DNA of 64,000 nt from Natrinema mahii. GTDB taxonomy: Archaea > Halobacteriota > Halobacteria > Halobacteriales > Natrialbaceae. The notes under the pieces were generated by a model, which saw only the letters and a program-made list of their open reading frames with translations, was not told where the DNA came from and did not search any database. The stretch covers positions 157,295 through 221,294 of the forward strand of contig JHUT02000007.1 of assembly GCA_000690595.2 (NCBI GenBank). Reading direction: 5' to 3'. The stretch's first letter is position 1; the number at the start of each line of letters is the position of its first letter. Of the stretch, positions 1 through 8,531 are shown piece by piece. Position numbers and translations under genes: made by a program.

Positions 1-2
1 AC

Positions 3-110
3 GACGGGAGTACGGAGCGCGAACAGTGCCCCCGCTGCGGTGACGTGTTCCTCGCCGACCACGGCGACCGCAAACACTGCGGCAAGTGCAGCTACACCGA
101 GTGGGAGTAA
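3..110 (+). CDS. rps27ae: 30S ribosomal protein S27ae, C-terminal part
   Basis: Only the last 35 codons are in the window; the gene starts upstream. The visible part has two Cys pairs, CPRC and CGKC, separated by a short basic stretch and followed by SYTEW-E at the end. This is the zinc-ribbon of archaeal S27ae, a small-subunit ribosomal protein. It lies directly before kae1-bud32 on the same strand, an order that is common in archaea, so the two are probably co-expressed. The reading frame ends in TAA and is followed by a short GC-rich hairpin. Confidence 0.93.
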   Translation, partial: DGSTEREQCPRCGDVFLADHGDRKHCGKCSYTEWE

Positions 111-112
111 CG

Positions 113-137
113 AGGGGTCGGGCGTAGCGAGACCCCT
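113..137 (+). terminator. Hairpin between S27ae and kae1-bud32
   Basis: A 7-bp perfect stem (AGGGGTC / GACCCCT) with an 11-base loop starts 2 bases after the S27ae stop codon. No T-tract follows, so it may act as an RNA processing or stability element rather than as a terminator. Confidence 0.35.
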
Positions 138-194
138 GAAATCGCCGACGGGTTCTCCGCGCGCCACGTCTCCCAGCGACAGTCGTAACCACAC

Positions 195-1826
195 GTGAGT
201 TCTGACACCCGCATCCTCGGTATCGAGGGCACCGCCTGGGCCGCCAGCGCGGCCGTCTTCGACGCCGCACGCGACGACGTCTTCATCGAGAGCGACGCCT
301 ACCAGCCCGAGAGCGGCGGCATTCACCCCCGCGAGGCCGCCGAACACATGCACGAGGCCGTGCCCCGGGTCGTCGAACGCGCCCTCGAGCACGCCCGCGA
401 GACCCACGACGGGCCTGCGAGCGAACCACCGATTGACGCCGTCGCCTTCTCGCGCGGTCCCGGTTTGGGGCCCTGTCTGCGCGTCGTCGGCACCGCCGCC
501 CGCGCGCTGAGCCAGGCGCTTTCGGTGCCGCTGGTCGGCGTCAACCACATGGTCGCCCACCTCGAGATCGGTCGTCACACCTCCGGGTTCGACGCGCCGG
601 TCTGTCTGAACGCCAGCGGCGCGAACGCGCACCTGCTGGCCTACCGCAACGGGCGCTATCGCGTCCTCGGCGAGACGATGGACACCGGCGTCGGCAACGC
701 GATCGACAAGTTCACGCGCCACGTCGGCTGGTCCCACCCCGGCGGGCCGAAAGTCGAGACGGCCGCGAAAGACGGCGAGTACGTCGACCTCCCTTACGTC
801 GTCAAGGGAATGGACTTCTCGTTTTCGGGGATCATGAGCGCTGCCAAGCAGCGATACGACGACGGCGTCCCGGTCGAGGACGTCTGTTACTCCCTCCAGG
901 AGAACATCTTCGGCATGCTAACCGAAGTCTCCGAACGCGCGCTCTCGCTGACCGGCAGCGACGAACTCGTCCTCGGCGGCGGCGTCGGACAGAACGCCCG
1001 CCTGCGCGAGATGCTCGCGGAGATGTGCGCCCAGCGCGGGGCCCGGTTCCACGCGCCCGAGCCGCGGTTCTTGCGGGACAACGCCGGCATGATCGCCGTG
1101 CTGGGCGCGAAGATGTACGACGCCGGCGACACGCTCGCGCTCGAGGACTCCCGTGTCGACCCCGATTTCCGGCCGGATCAGGTGCCCGTCACGTGGCGGC
1201 GCGATGAACCGGACCTCGCAGTGGGACGTGCAGACGGCGACACGCAGGTCCGCGGGGCCGAAGCGCTCGTCGACCTCGAGCCCGAACGCGGCCGCGTCAC
1301 GAAGCGCCGCGAGGCAAAGACCTACCGCCATCCCGAACTCGACGACCGGCTCCGTCGCGAGCGGACGACCCTCGAGGCCCGCCTGACCAGTCTGGCCCGC
1401 CGCGAGGGGGTGCCGACGCCGGTGCTGTCGGACGTCGATCCGCTCGAGGCCCGACTGGAACTCGAGTACGTCGGCGAGCGGGACCTCCGGGCGGGACTGA
1501 CGGCCGCGGGCGTTCGTGACGTCGGCCGGCACCTCGCGCGACTTCACGGGGCGGGGTTCGTCCACGGCGACCCGACGACGAGAAACGTCAGGGTCGACGG
1601 GGACCGGACGTACCTCATCGACTTCGGGCTCGGTTACCACACCGACCACGTCGAGGACTACGCGATGGACCTCCACGTCTTCGACCAGAGCCTCGTCGGG
1701 ACCGCCGACGACCCCGAGCCGCTGCGCGAGGCGGTCCGGGCGGGCTACCGCGAGGTCGGCGAGGAGCGCGTCCTCGAGCGGTTGCGGGACGTCGAAGGCA
1801 GGGGCCGGTACCAGTCGGACGCGTAG
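195..1826 (+). CDS. kae1-bud32: Fused tRNA N6-threonylcarbamoyladenosine synthase Kae1 / kinase Bud32
   Basis: 543 aa, GTG start. Residues 1 to about 330 are the Kae1/TsaD ASKHA domain: the metal-binding histidines are in NHMVAH (H118, H122), and glycine-rich nucleotide-binding stretches such as LGGGVGQNARL are present. Residues from about 355 to the end are the Bud32 (PRPK) atypical kinase, with the catalytic loop HGDPTTRN and a DFG-like IDFGLG. Both are KEOPS components: Kae1 transfers the threonylcarbamoyl group to A37 of ANN-decoding tRNAs and Bud32 supports it by ATPase/kinase activity. The fusion is the usual state in many euryarchaea. The start is set by the GTG 85 bases after S27ae; no closer in-frame ATG begins before the conserved N-terminus. 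Confidence 0.97.
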   Translation: MSSDTRILGIEGTAWAASAAVFDAARDDVFIESDAYQPESGGIHPREAAEHMHEAVPRVVERALEHARETHDGPASEPPIDAVAFSRGPGLGPCLRVVGTAARALSQALSVPLVGVNHMVAHLEIGRHTSGFDAPVCLNASGANAHLLAYRNGRYRVLGETMDTGVGNAIDKFTRHVGWSHPGGPKVETAAKDGEYVDLPYVVKGMDFSFSGIMSAAKQRYDDGVPVEDVCYSLQENIFGMLTEVSERALSLTGSDELVLGGGVGQNARLREMLAEMCAQRGARFHAPEPRFLRDNAGMIAVLGAKMYDAGDTLALEDSRVDPDFRPDQVPVTWRRDEPDLAVGRADGDTQVRGAEALVDLEPERGRVTKRREAKTYRHPELDDRLRRERTTLEARLTSLARREGVPTPVLSDVDPLEARLELEYVGERDLRAGLTAAGVRDVGRHLARLHGAGFVHGDPTTRNVRVDGDRTYLIDFGLGYHTDHVEDYAMDLHVFDQSLVGTADDPEPLREAVRAGYREVGEERVLERLRDVEGRGRYQSDA

Positions 1827-1915
1827 CGACCGGCGACCACACCACCGCCGCCTACCGGTCTCGGTGACGGCACCAGCACACAATCCCTTTATCGGGGGAC
1901 GACGTATCACCGAGC

Positions 1916-2200
1916 ATGGCAGACAAGTCGACGTCCGGTGAGATCCTGGGGGTACCGTACAACTTCGAGCGGCCGAGCATCAGTCGCATGCTCTCGTCGT
2001 ACTGGCAGCCCGGCGAAGGGATGCTCGTCGAGAAGCCCTTCGGGGTCGGCTACACCCTGAACCTCGCCAACTGGCGCTCGTGGATCGTCGTCGCCGTCGC
2101 CGGCGCGCTGCTCTGGCAGCAGGAACAGGGCGCGTCCGGGGACGACGAGGAGTCGGTCGACGAGCCCGTCGAGGTCATCGTCGACGACACCGACGACTGA
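1916..2200 (+). CDS. DUF5808-type small membrane protein
   Basis: 94 aa. The first 50 residues carry the pattern GVPYNFERPS (about 12-21) and YWQPGEG, then GVGYTLNL, which resembles the DUF5808 motif found in haloarchaeal and some bacterial membrane proteins. A single hydrophobic segment at about 55-67 (SWIVVAVAGALLW) is followed by a very acidic tail (EESVDEPVEVIVDDTDD), placing the tail probably in the cytoplasm. Function unknown. A TATA-like CCTTTATC lies 26 bases before the ATG, consistent with a leaderless transcript. Confidence 0.8.
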   Translation: MADKSTSGEILGVPYNFERPSISRMLSSYWQPGEGMLVEKPFGVGYTLNLANWRSWIVVAVAGALLWQQEQGASGDDEESVDEPVEVIVDDTDD

Positions 2201-2280
2201 TACGGTTTGCTGTACCGATTTACCGGTTCGACCGCAGACCGTGTCGCCGCCGCACCGGAAATGACGTACAGCAGACCGTA
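2201..2280. repeat. 80-bp palindromic element between convergent genes
   Basis: The ends TACGGTTTGCTGTAC (2201-2215) and GTACAGCAGACCGTA (2266-2280) form an inverted repeat matching at 14 of 15 positions. The similarity extends imperfectly inwards (ACCGGT-like on both sides). The element begins immediately after the stop of the preceding gene and lies 60 bases before the end of nuoCD. It could be a bidirectional terminator hairpin or a miniature palindromic repetitive element. Confidence 0.7.
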
Positions 2281-2340
2281 TGACCGGCGCGAACCGTCCT
2301 TTTCCCGGCCGCCACGAGCGATGAGCGCCCGCCTCGCCGA

Positions 2341-4011
2341 TCAGCGATCGACCTCACCCATGATACAGTCGAGACTCCCGATCGCCGCGATGAGGTCGGC
2401 AACGTACTCGCCGCGGGCGATCTCGGGCAGCGCTGAGAGGTTCGAGAAACACGGACTGCGGATCTTGAACCGCGCCGGCGTCTCGGTGCCGTCCGACCGA
2501 ATGTAGATCCCGAGTTCGCCCTTCGCGCCCTCGACGGCGCGGTAGCTCTCGGCGTCGGCCTCCGGCTTGAGCGTTCTCGGGACGTTTGCCTGGACCGTCC
2601 GGTCGTCTTCGGGCCAGTCCGCGAGCAGGTCGAGACACTGCTCGACGATCTTCGCCGACTCCTCGATCTCGCCCAGTCGGACGAGCAAGCGAGCGAAGTT
2701 GTCGCCGTCGGGTTCGGTGACCACGTCCCACTCGAGGTCGTCGTAGTAGCCGTAGGGGTCGTCCCGGCGGAGGTCGTAGTCGATGCCGGAGCCGCGGGCG
2801 ACGGGGCCGGTACAGCCGTAGTCCTTCGCGACTTCGGGTTCCAGGACGCCGGTGTCGACACAGCGGCGCTGGAAGATCTCGTTGGTCACGAGCAGGTCGT
2901 GATACTCCTCGAGTTTCGCGGGGAAGCCGTCGAGGACATCCCGGACGTTCGCGATGAACTCCCCGCGGGGTTCGGGCAGGTCCCAGGCGACCCCGCCCAC
3001 TCGGAAGTAGTTGAACATCATCCGCTGGCCGGTCAGCGCCTCGAGACAGTCGAGGACGAGTTCGCGATCCCGGATGGCATACTGGAAGGCGGCACAGAAC
3101 TCGCCGACGATGTCCAGCGCGTAGGTGCCGACGGCGATGAAATGCGAGGCCAGCCGCGAGAGTTCGGCCCCCATCGTCCGGATCACCTGTGCGTACTCCG
3201 GCACGTCGACATCCGCGAGGGCCTCGATCGTGCGGGCGTAGGCCCACTCGTTGAGTAGTCCCGAGGACACCCAGTCCCAGCGATCGGGGTAGGGCATGAT
3301 CTGGTGGCGGTACGTGCTCTGCTGGCACAGCTGTTCCTCACACCGGTGGATGTAGCCGATGTCGGGATCGACGTCGACGACCGTCTCGCCGTCCAGCACG
3401 GCCTTCACGTGGAGGACGCCGTGGGTCGAGGGATGGTGGGGACCGATGTTGAGAAACATCGTCTCCGAGGTGGTGTCGTGTTCGTCGCCCGCGATCGGGT
3501 TCGCGTGTTCCGAGAGGGTGACGATCTGTGACTGTTCCTGATCGTAGTCCAGCGAGAGGGGATGCCCCTGCCACGTCTCCGGGAGCAGTATTCGCCGGAG
3601 GTCGGGGTGGTCCTCGTATTCGACTCCGATCAGGTCGTAGGCCTCGCGCTCGTGCCAGTCGGCCGTCTCGAAGACCGGGGCGGCCGACTCGCTTTTCGGC
3701 TCGCCGGTCGGCGTCGGCACCACCACGCTCACCTCCCGCGTCGGGTCCGCGTAGGACCGCAGATGATAGATCGTCTCGAAGCGGTCCGGATACTGCTGGG
3801 CCGTCACGCACGCACAGTGATCGAACCCCGCCTCGTCGCGAAGCGTCGCCAGCACCGCCTGTACCTCGTCGGGCCGGATCACGACCGCCGGCGCGTTCTC
3901 GTGATCGTCCCGCTCGAGGACCGCGTCCCCGAGCAGGCCCTCGAGCGTCGCCTCCCCGTCCGCATCGCTACCGTCCGCCGGCCGCGACTCGAGCGTCGAG
4001 TCCGCTGTCAT
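2341..4011 (-). CDS. nuoCD: NADH-quinone oxidoreductase-like subunit CD (fused NuoC-NuoD)
   Basis: 556 aa. Residues about 20-160 are the NuoC domain (HEREAYDLIGVEY then HPDLRRILLPETWQGHPL). From about 170 the NuoD (49-kDa) domain begins with NIGPHHPSTHGVLH and IGYIHRCEEQL, and ends with the family tail RIRS/KIRSPCFSNL and LGEVDR. These subunits form the hydrogenase-derived quinone-reduction module of complex I; in archaea the electron donor may be F420H2 or ferredoxin rather than NADH. Length fits the haloarchaeal fusion. What is odd is the setting: no other nuo gene (A, B, H, I, J, K, L, M, N) lies nearby, and neighbours on both sides are unrelated. It is either a dispersed second copy or a relocated single copy. 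Confidence 0.93.
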   Translation of the reverse strand: MTADSTLESRPADGSDADGEATLEGLLGDAVLERDDHENAPAVVIRPDEVQAVLATLRDEAGFDHCACVTAQQYPDRFETIYHLRSYADPTREVSVVVPTPTGEPKSESAAPVFETADWHEREAYDLIGVEYEDHPDLRRILLPETWQGHPLSLDYDQEQSQIVTLSEHANPIAGDEHDTTSETMFLNIGPHHPSTHGVLHVKAVLDGETVVDVDPDIGYIHRCEEQLCQQSTYRHQIMPYPDRWDWVSSGLLNEWAYARTIEALADVDVPEYAQVIRTMGAELSRLASHFIAVGTYALDIVGEFCAAFQYAIRDRELVLDCLEALTGQRMMFNYFRVGGVAWDLPEPRGEFIANVRDVLDGFPAKLEEYHDLLVTNEIFQRRCVDTGVLEPEVAKDYGCTGPVARGSGIDYDLRRDDPYGYYDDLEWDVVTEPDGDNFARLLVRLGEIEESAKIVEQCLDLLADWPEDDRTVQANVPRTLKPEADAESYRAVEGAKGELGIYIRSDGTETPARFKIRSPCFSNLSALPEIARGEYVADLIAAIGSLDCIMGEVDR

Positions 4012-4064
4012 GGCCGGCCGTTCGGCCGCTCGAGGCGAGTCGATTCTGCGTCACGGGCTAGGCT

Positions 4065-4072
4065 ATTTATAT
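4065..4072 (+). promoter_or_regulatory. TATA box of the HTH-10 regulator gene
   Basis: TTTATATA centred about 26 bases before the GTG at 4095, in an otherwise GC-rich intergenic region between divergent genes. The spacing implies a leaderless transcript. Confidence 0.6.
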
Positions 4073-4094
4073 ACGTAGACCGGATCATCCGGCC

Positions 4095-4748
4095 GTGAAG
4101 ACCGTTCGGCTCACGCTGCGGTTCGACGCCGAGACGATCCATCCGATGCACCGGTTCGTCGCCGAGAGCGATGCGTTCGAGTCCTATCGGCTGGTCCACG
4201 GTAACTTCGCGGGCGAGGACGACGACAATGCCTTCATCTTTCACGTCGTCGGCGACGCGGACGTCTACGAGACCGCGCTCGCCGAGACCGACCGCGTCGA
4301 CGACTACGAACTCACGCGGACCGGCGATCGGACCTTCACCGTCTACGTCCGCGATCTGCCGGCCGACGTCGACGCGAGGCTCCTCGAGGAGCTTACCGAC
4401 GGTAGTCTCGTCGTCCTGCCGCCGCTGGAGTACCGCTCGGACTGGACGGTCCGGTTCTCCGTCGTCGGCGAGCCGGCCGACCTCAGGGCGGCGCTCGAGG
4501 GGATGCCCGACGGCATCGAGACGACCGTCGACCGCGTCGGCGAGTACGACGGGGCCGACGCGGCGGTCGGCGCGCTGACCGCTCGCCAGCGGGAGACACT
4601 CCGGGTCGCTCGCGAGTTGGGGTACTTCGAGGTCCCTCGCGCGGCGGGCGTCGAGGACGTCGCCGCCGAACTCGACTGCGCGCCCGGGACGGCCGCCGAA
4701 CACCTCCGGAAGGCGGAGGCGACCGTGGTCGGGGCCCTCGACCTGTAG
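4095..4748 (+). CDS. HTH-10 family (Bat-like) transcription regulator
   Basis: 217 aa, GTG start. The N-terminal 150 residues are an all-beta/alpha sensor-like region with no motif that I recognise. Residues about 161-212 carry the haloarchaeal HTH-10 (bacterio-opsin activator) domain: LTARQRETLRVARELGYFEVPR, then VAAELDCAPGTAAEHLRKAE as the recognition helix region. It is divergent from nuoCD with an 83-bp gap and has its own TATA box, so it could control either itself or the neighbour; no target is visible. The ligand is unknown. Confidence 0.88.
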   Translation: MKTVRLTLRFDAETIHPMHRFVAESDAFESYRLVHGNFAGEDDDNAFIFHVVGDADVYETALAETDRVDDYELTRTGDRTFTVYVRDLPADVDARLLEELTDGSLVVLPPLEYRSDWTVRFSVVGEPADLRAALEGMPDGIETTVDRVGEYDGADAAVGALTARQRETLRVARELGYFEVPRAAGVEDVAAELDCAPGTAAEHLRKAEATVVGALDL

Positions 4749-4844
4749 CGCGGTCGCGTCGCCGCCCCGGCCGTCGGTCGGTCCCGCCCTCGATTCGGGC
4801 GAGCAACCGACGCCTATTTTCCGCCCGCGGCCCCCCGCTCGGGT

Positions 4845-5396
4845 ATGACCGTTCGATTCGTCACCGGCAACGAGGGCAAAGCTCGCGAGGCGCGGGAGTA
4901 TCTCTCGGACATCGAGCCCGTCGAGCAGATCGAGTACGACTACACCGAGATTCAAAGCGACTCGCTCGCGGAGATCGCGGCCCACGGGGCGCGCGAGGCC
5001 GTCGCGGAACTCGGGGACGAGGAGCCGGTCCTGGTCGACGACGCCGGACTGTTCGTCGAGGCCCTCGGCGGGTTCCCCGGCCCGTACTCGGCGTACGTCG
5101 AGGACACCGTCGGCGTCGAGCGGCTCTGGCGGCTCGCGAGCGAGGAGGAAAACCGCCGCGCGCACTTCCGGACCGTCCTCGCGTACGCGGACGAGGACGG
5201 GACGGAGACGTTCGAGGGATCGGTCGCCGGGACGCTCGTCGCGCCCCGCGGCGAGGGCGGGTTCGGCTACGATCCCATCTTCGAGTACAACGGGCAGACG
5301 TTGGCCGAGATGAGTACCGAGGAGAAGAACGCGATCTCCCACCGTGGGCGCGCGCTGGCGGCGTTTACCGAGTGGTACGCCGACCGCGACGAGTAG
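4845..5396 (+). CDS. rdgB: Non-canonical purine NTP pyrophosphatase (ITP/XTP diphosphatase, RdgB/HAM1)
   Basis: 183 aa, usual length. The N-terminal nucleotide-binding motif VTGNEGKAREA (6-16), DDAGLFVEALGGFPGPYSAYV in the middle (metal-binding DD and the PG-Y-S-A-Y loop), and GYDPIF near the C-terminus are diagnostic. It hydrolyses ITP, dITP and XTP to monophosphates, keeping deaminated purines out of DNA and RNA. A TATA-like CTATTTTC lies 29 bases before the ATG. In many haloarchaea this gene sits close to kae1-bud32, as here. Confidence 0.95.
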   Translation: MTVRFVTGNEGKAREAREYLSDIEPVEQIEYDYTEIQSDSLAEIAAHGAREAVAELGDEEPVLVDDAGLFVEALGGFPGPYSAYVEDTVGVERLWRLASEEENRRAHFRTVLAYADEDGTETFEGSVAGTLVAPRGEGGFGYDPIFEYNGQTLAEMSTEEKNAISHRGRALAAFTEWYADRDE

Positions 5397-5429
5397 CGGA
5401 CCGGTCCTGCCGATCGCTACTCCCGGCCG

Positions 5430-6575
5430 TCAGTCGTCGCCTTCGGCCGGCGAACTCGAGGCGTCGTCGGCCGCCAGATCCGCTTCGGAGACGCTCTTGG
5501 ATTCGCTCTCGACGCTAACGCCCTCCCAGTCGTGGTCCGCGTGGTACCCTTCGCGGTCCTTCGCGCTGGGCGCGACGCGGATGAACTCGGCGCCCTCGCG
5601 GGCGGCCGGGATCGTGTGGCCGCCGCAGTAGGAGAGCCCGGAGCGGATGCCGGCACAGAACTCCTCGACGACGTCCGCGACCGGTCCCTTGTAGGGAGTC
5701 AGGGCCTCGACGCCCTCGTCCGCGTCGACGTCGACGTCCTTGTCGTCGCGGTCCTCGGCGGCCGCGGTGGTCGCCATCCCCCGCGAGCGCTTGTACCGGG
5801 TGCCGTCGACCTCGACGACCGCGCCGGGGGCCTCTTCGGTGCCGGCCAGCAGGCTCCCGACCATCACGGTGTCGGCCCCGGCCATCAGCGCCTTGACCGC
5901 GTCGCCGGAGGTGCGGATCCCGCCGTCGGCACAGATCGTCACGTCCAGGTCCTCGGCGGCGGTCGCACAGTCGTCGACCGCCGTCAACTGCGGGACGCCG
6001 GCACCGGCGACCTTCCGGGTGGTACAGTGCGAACCGGGACCGATCCCGACCTTCACACAGTCCGCGCCGGCCGCCGCGAGGTCCTCGACGCCGGCGGGCG
6101 TCGCGACGTTCCCCGCGACGAGGTCCGTCGCCGGGAACGCCTCGCTCAGTTGCTCGACGGCCTCGAGGGTCCGCTCCAAGTGGCCGTGGGCCACGTCGAC
6201 GACGATCGCGTCGACGCCGGCATCGACGATCGCGTCGCTTCGTTCGACGTAATCCTCGTTGATCCCGACGGCGGCAGCCACCTGCTCGTCGGCGTCTTTC
6301 ACTCGTTCGACCTGCTCGGCCTGCTCGGCCACCGTCAGAAACCGGTGCAATACGCCGATGCCACCGGCTCGAGAGAGTTCGATCGCCAGCTCGGCCTCCG
6401 TGACGGTATCCATCGCGGCCGAGACCAGCGGCGTCTCGAGGTCGACACTCGGCGTGAACGGCGTCTCGAGGTCGACGGTACTGCGGCTGTCAACGGGCGA
6501 GCGCTGCGGGACGAGGAGAACGTCCCCGTAGCTCAGTCCGGTCCGGAGATCACGTAGATTGGTCATTCCCCTCAT
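5430..6575 (-). CDS. IMP dehydrogenase/GMP reductase family enzyme without CBS domains
   Basis: 381 aa. The TIM barrel is clear: [10 protein letters not shown] at 15-24, [15 protein letters not shown] [12 protein letters not shown], and the catalytic loop [11 protein letters not shown] with Cys184. The substrate-binding [11 protein letters not shown] follows. Where full IMPDH has two CBS modules (after about residue 80) this protein passes straight on through a 20-residue linker, so it is about 110 residues shorter. Such short members may be IMPDH or GMP reductase; sequence alone does not settle it. The C-terminus is an acidic Ser/Asp-rich tail. An alternative start is the second Met (6566), which removes three residues. 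Confidence 0.85.
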   Translation of the reverse strand: MRGMTNLRDLRTGLSYGDVLLVPQRSPVDSRSTVDLETPFTPSVDLETPLVSAAMDTVTEAELAIELSRAGGIGVLHRFLTVAEQAEQVERVKDADEQVAAAVGINEDYVERSDAIVDAGVDAIVVDVAHGHLERTLEAVEQLSEAFPATDLVAGNVATPAGVEDLAAAGADCVKVGIGPGSHCTTRKVAGAGVPQLTAVDDCATAAEDLDVTICADGGIRTSGDAVKALMAGADTVMVGSLLAGTEEAPGAVVEVDGTRYKRSRGMATTAAAEDRDDKDVDVDADEGVEALTPYKGPVADVVEEFCAGIRSGLSYCGGHTIPAAREGAEFIRVAPSAKDREGYHADHDWEGVSVESESKSVSEADLAADDASSSPAEGDD

Positions 6576-6637
6576 AAATCAGGGGCTCCCACTGCATAAG
6601 TCACACGTTCTTCCCGCGTTGGGCCCGCCGTCGGCGG

Positions 6638-7117
6638 TTACGCTCGCGGGTCCCGGTCGGGCCCCGGGTACTCGCCGCCCTCGACGGCCGCGTACAGACT
6701 CTCGGGATCGAACAGGCGCGCGAACGCGTCCGGCGGCCGGACGCTGACCGAGACGCGGGGCTGGAGCGTCAGGCCGGCCTCTGCCGATCGTAGCCGCTCG
6801 TCGTCGGACAGCAGGTGCGCCGCCTCGCCCCGATAGGCCGACGCCAGCGCCGGGTGGTCGCCCGCGGGCTGATCGACCGCGACCCGCTCGGCCTCGAGGC
6901 GCTCGCGGTGATCGGCCGCGAGGTCGGCGTCGGAAAGCGCCGTCACCAGACGTTCGGTCTCTTCGAGCAGCGGGTCGCTCGCGACCAGGTCGATCCACGA
7001 GTGGCGGCGCACGTGATCGAGCGCCTCGCGGGCCGACCCGCCGACCAGCAGGTCCGCCGCGAGGACGTCGGCGTCCGCGACGACGCGGGCGGGGTTCGGT
7101 TCGTCGCGGTCAGCCAT
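6638..7117 (-). CDS. PIN-like domain protein
   Basis: 159 aa. ADADVLAADLL at 14-24 provides a first acidic residue, DPLLEETERLV a second glutamate, and HPALASAYRGEAAHLLSDDERLR a third acidic cluster, a layout like the PIN nuclease fold. The match is distant, so nuclease activity is inference. I start at the ATG that overlaps the stop of a 35-residue upstream ORF (ATGGCTGA); longer in-frame extension upstream has no protein-like composition. Together the two genes form a coupled pair ending close to the short IMPDH gene. Confidence 0.72.
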   Translation of the reverse strand: MADRDEPNPARVVADADVLAADLLVGGSAREALDHVRRHSWIDLVASDPLLEETERLVTALSDADLAADHRERLEAERVAVDQPAGDHPALASAYRGEAAHLLSDDERLRSAEAGLTLQPRVSVSVRPPDAFARLFDPESLYAAVEGGEYPGPDRDPRA

Positions 7118-7217
7118 CGCTCTCCTCCCGGAGCGTCGCGAGTTCGTCTCGGATCGACTCGAGGTCGCCGTCGTACTCCGCGCCGCGGTCGAACAGATCT
7201 GCCCAGCTCGGTGGCAT
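7110..7217 (-). CDS. Tiny acidic/coiled-coil protein coupled to the PIN-like gene
   Basis: 35 aa, ATG to TGA. The product begins MPPSWADLFDRG and continues as a charged helix (LESIRDELATLREE). Its stop codon overlaps the ATG of the PIN-like gene by 8 bases, strong evidence of translational coupling. The helix could be a partner or antitoxin-like peptide for the PIN-like protein, but this is speculation. It is easily missed because of its size. Confidence 0.6.
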   Translation of the reverse strand: MPPSWADLFDRGAEYDGDLESIRDELATLREESDG

Positions 7218-7265
7218 CGGTGACGGTTGGCGCTACGGGATGAAAGGTCGTCCGGCTCCCGACGC

Positions 7266-8369
7266 TTATTCCGCACGGGAGAGCAGCCAGAACGCGACGG
7301 CCCCGGCGACGAAGGCGACGCCGACGTTGACGACCGCGCCGACGGCGCCGACTCCCGCGACGAGCGCGAGCGACCGGGGGTCGTCGACTGGATCGAACGC
7401 CGCTCGAGCCAGCTGGGCCCCGACGACGACAAGTAGGACGCCCAGCAGGGCCATCGGGAACGCCGCGAGGACGGTCCCGGCGGCGACCAGCGCGAGCGCG
7501 AGGTAGCCGACGCCGAGCAGGACGTTCGCGCCGCCGGTTCGCGCGCCGAAGGCGTACTTGCCGGCCAGCCCGCCGCTGCCGTGACACATCGGCACGCCGC
7601 CCAGCGGGATCGCCGCGAGACAGGTCACGCCCATGCTCCGCGAGAGCGCATCGGCCGAGACCTCGCGGTCGTAGAGGTCGCCACAGAGCAGGGCGGTCGC
7701 GATCGCGGCGTTGCCGATCGTCATGCCCAACTGGGCGACGGTCCCCTCGAGGGCCGCGACGGACAGCGCCGGCCGCCCAGCAGGGAAGACCGCGAGCGCG
7801 GGCGCGGTCGGCGTCGGAACGCCCGCCGTCGCGACGGCCGCGACCGCACCGAGTCCGAGGACGACCAGCGCGCTCGCCCGAGCGCGCCCGACCAGCGCCA
7901 GCAGGCCGACGACGCCGAGCCCGGCCGCCGCCGCGGGGAGGTTCCCGACCGAGAGGTCGACCGCCGCCTCGAGCAGGAGCAGTGCGACGGCGAACTGGAC
8001 GCCGCGGATGACGGGCTCGCCGACGACCTGCTGGAGCCGGCCGACGAGCCCGAGTCGGCCGACGGCGAGCAAGACGCCGCCGGCGAGCAGCCCGGCCGCG
8101 GCCAGTTCGGCGTAGGAAAGCGCGCCGACGATCGCCAGCCCGACCAGGGCCTTCATCGGCTCGACGGAGATCGGCAGGCCGTAGTGGAGTCCCCAGACGA
8201 TCTGGAAGACGCCGAACCCGACCAGCACGTGGGGCAGCGAGACGCTCGTCGTCGCTCCGAGCGCCACCAGCAGCGGGAGGACAGTAACCGAATCCCCTAG
8301 CGCACCCGTGAGTTCGCCCGCGGAGAACTCGAGGTCGCGCTCGGTCCGCGACCCGAAGGAGTACGCCAT
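7266..8369 (-). CDS. MOT1-type sulfate/molybdate transporter
   Basis: 367 aa with about ten hydrophobic segments. The family pattern is seen at both ends: an N-terminal GALGDSVTVLPLLVAL with HYGLPISVEPMKA, and the conserved loop PMCHGSGGLAGKYAFGARTGG. These are features of the MOT1 (molybdate transporter of the SulP superfamily) group; unlike classical SulP proteins there is no STAS domain. Substrate is probably molybdate, sulfate being the alternative. It stands alone; a short inverted repeat GTAACC-N6-GGTTAC (8441-8458) lies about 70 bases before the start. Confidence 0.85.
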   Translation of the reverse strand: MAYSFGSRTERDLEFSAGELTGALGDSVTVLPLLVALGATTSVSLPHVLVGFGVFQIVWGLHYGLPISVEPMKALVGLAIVGALSYAELAAAGLLAGGVLLAVGRLGLVGRLQQVVGEPVIRGVQFAVALLLLEAAVDLSVGNLPAAAAGLGVVGLLALVGRARASALVVLGLGAVAAVATAGVPTPTAPALAVFPAGRPALSVAALEGTVAQLGMTIGNAAIATALLCGDLYDREVSADALSRSMGVTCLAAIPLGGVPMCHGSGGLAGKYAFGARTGGANVLLGVGYLALALVAAGTVLAAFPMALLGVLLVVVGAQLARAAFDPVDDPRSLALVAGVGAVGAVVNVGVAFVAGAVAFWLLSRAE

Positions 8370-8440
8370 CTGTCCCCGGTAATTCGAGGACGAACTTGAC
8401 TCTTGCCAGTAACTCTTCGGCCTTTCGAGAGCCGATGAGA

Positions 8441-8458
8441 GTAACCCACGATGGTTAC
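8441..8458. promoter_or_regulatory. Inverted repeat before the MOT1-type transporter
   Basis: GTAACC, six bases, GGTTAC. It lies 72 bases upstream of the transporter start and 74 bases past the end of the transducer gene. It could be an operator or a small hairpin; only the symmetry supports it. Confidence 0.3.
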
Positions 8459-8531
8459 AAACCGCAGTTCGGACCCGTACTCAGCGCGAGCGGCCCGCCG
8501 CGAGTCGGTCCCGGCGGCAGCCCGACCGTCG

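Noticed and set aside
918..1910. 330-codon frame antisense to kae1-bud32
   Set aside because: Mirror of a high-GC coding gene; no family similarity and wrong codon positions.
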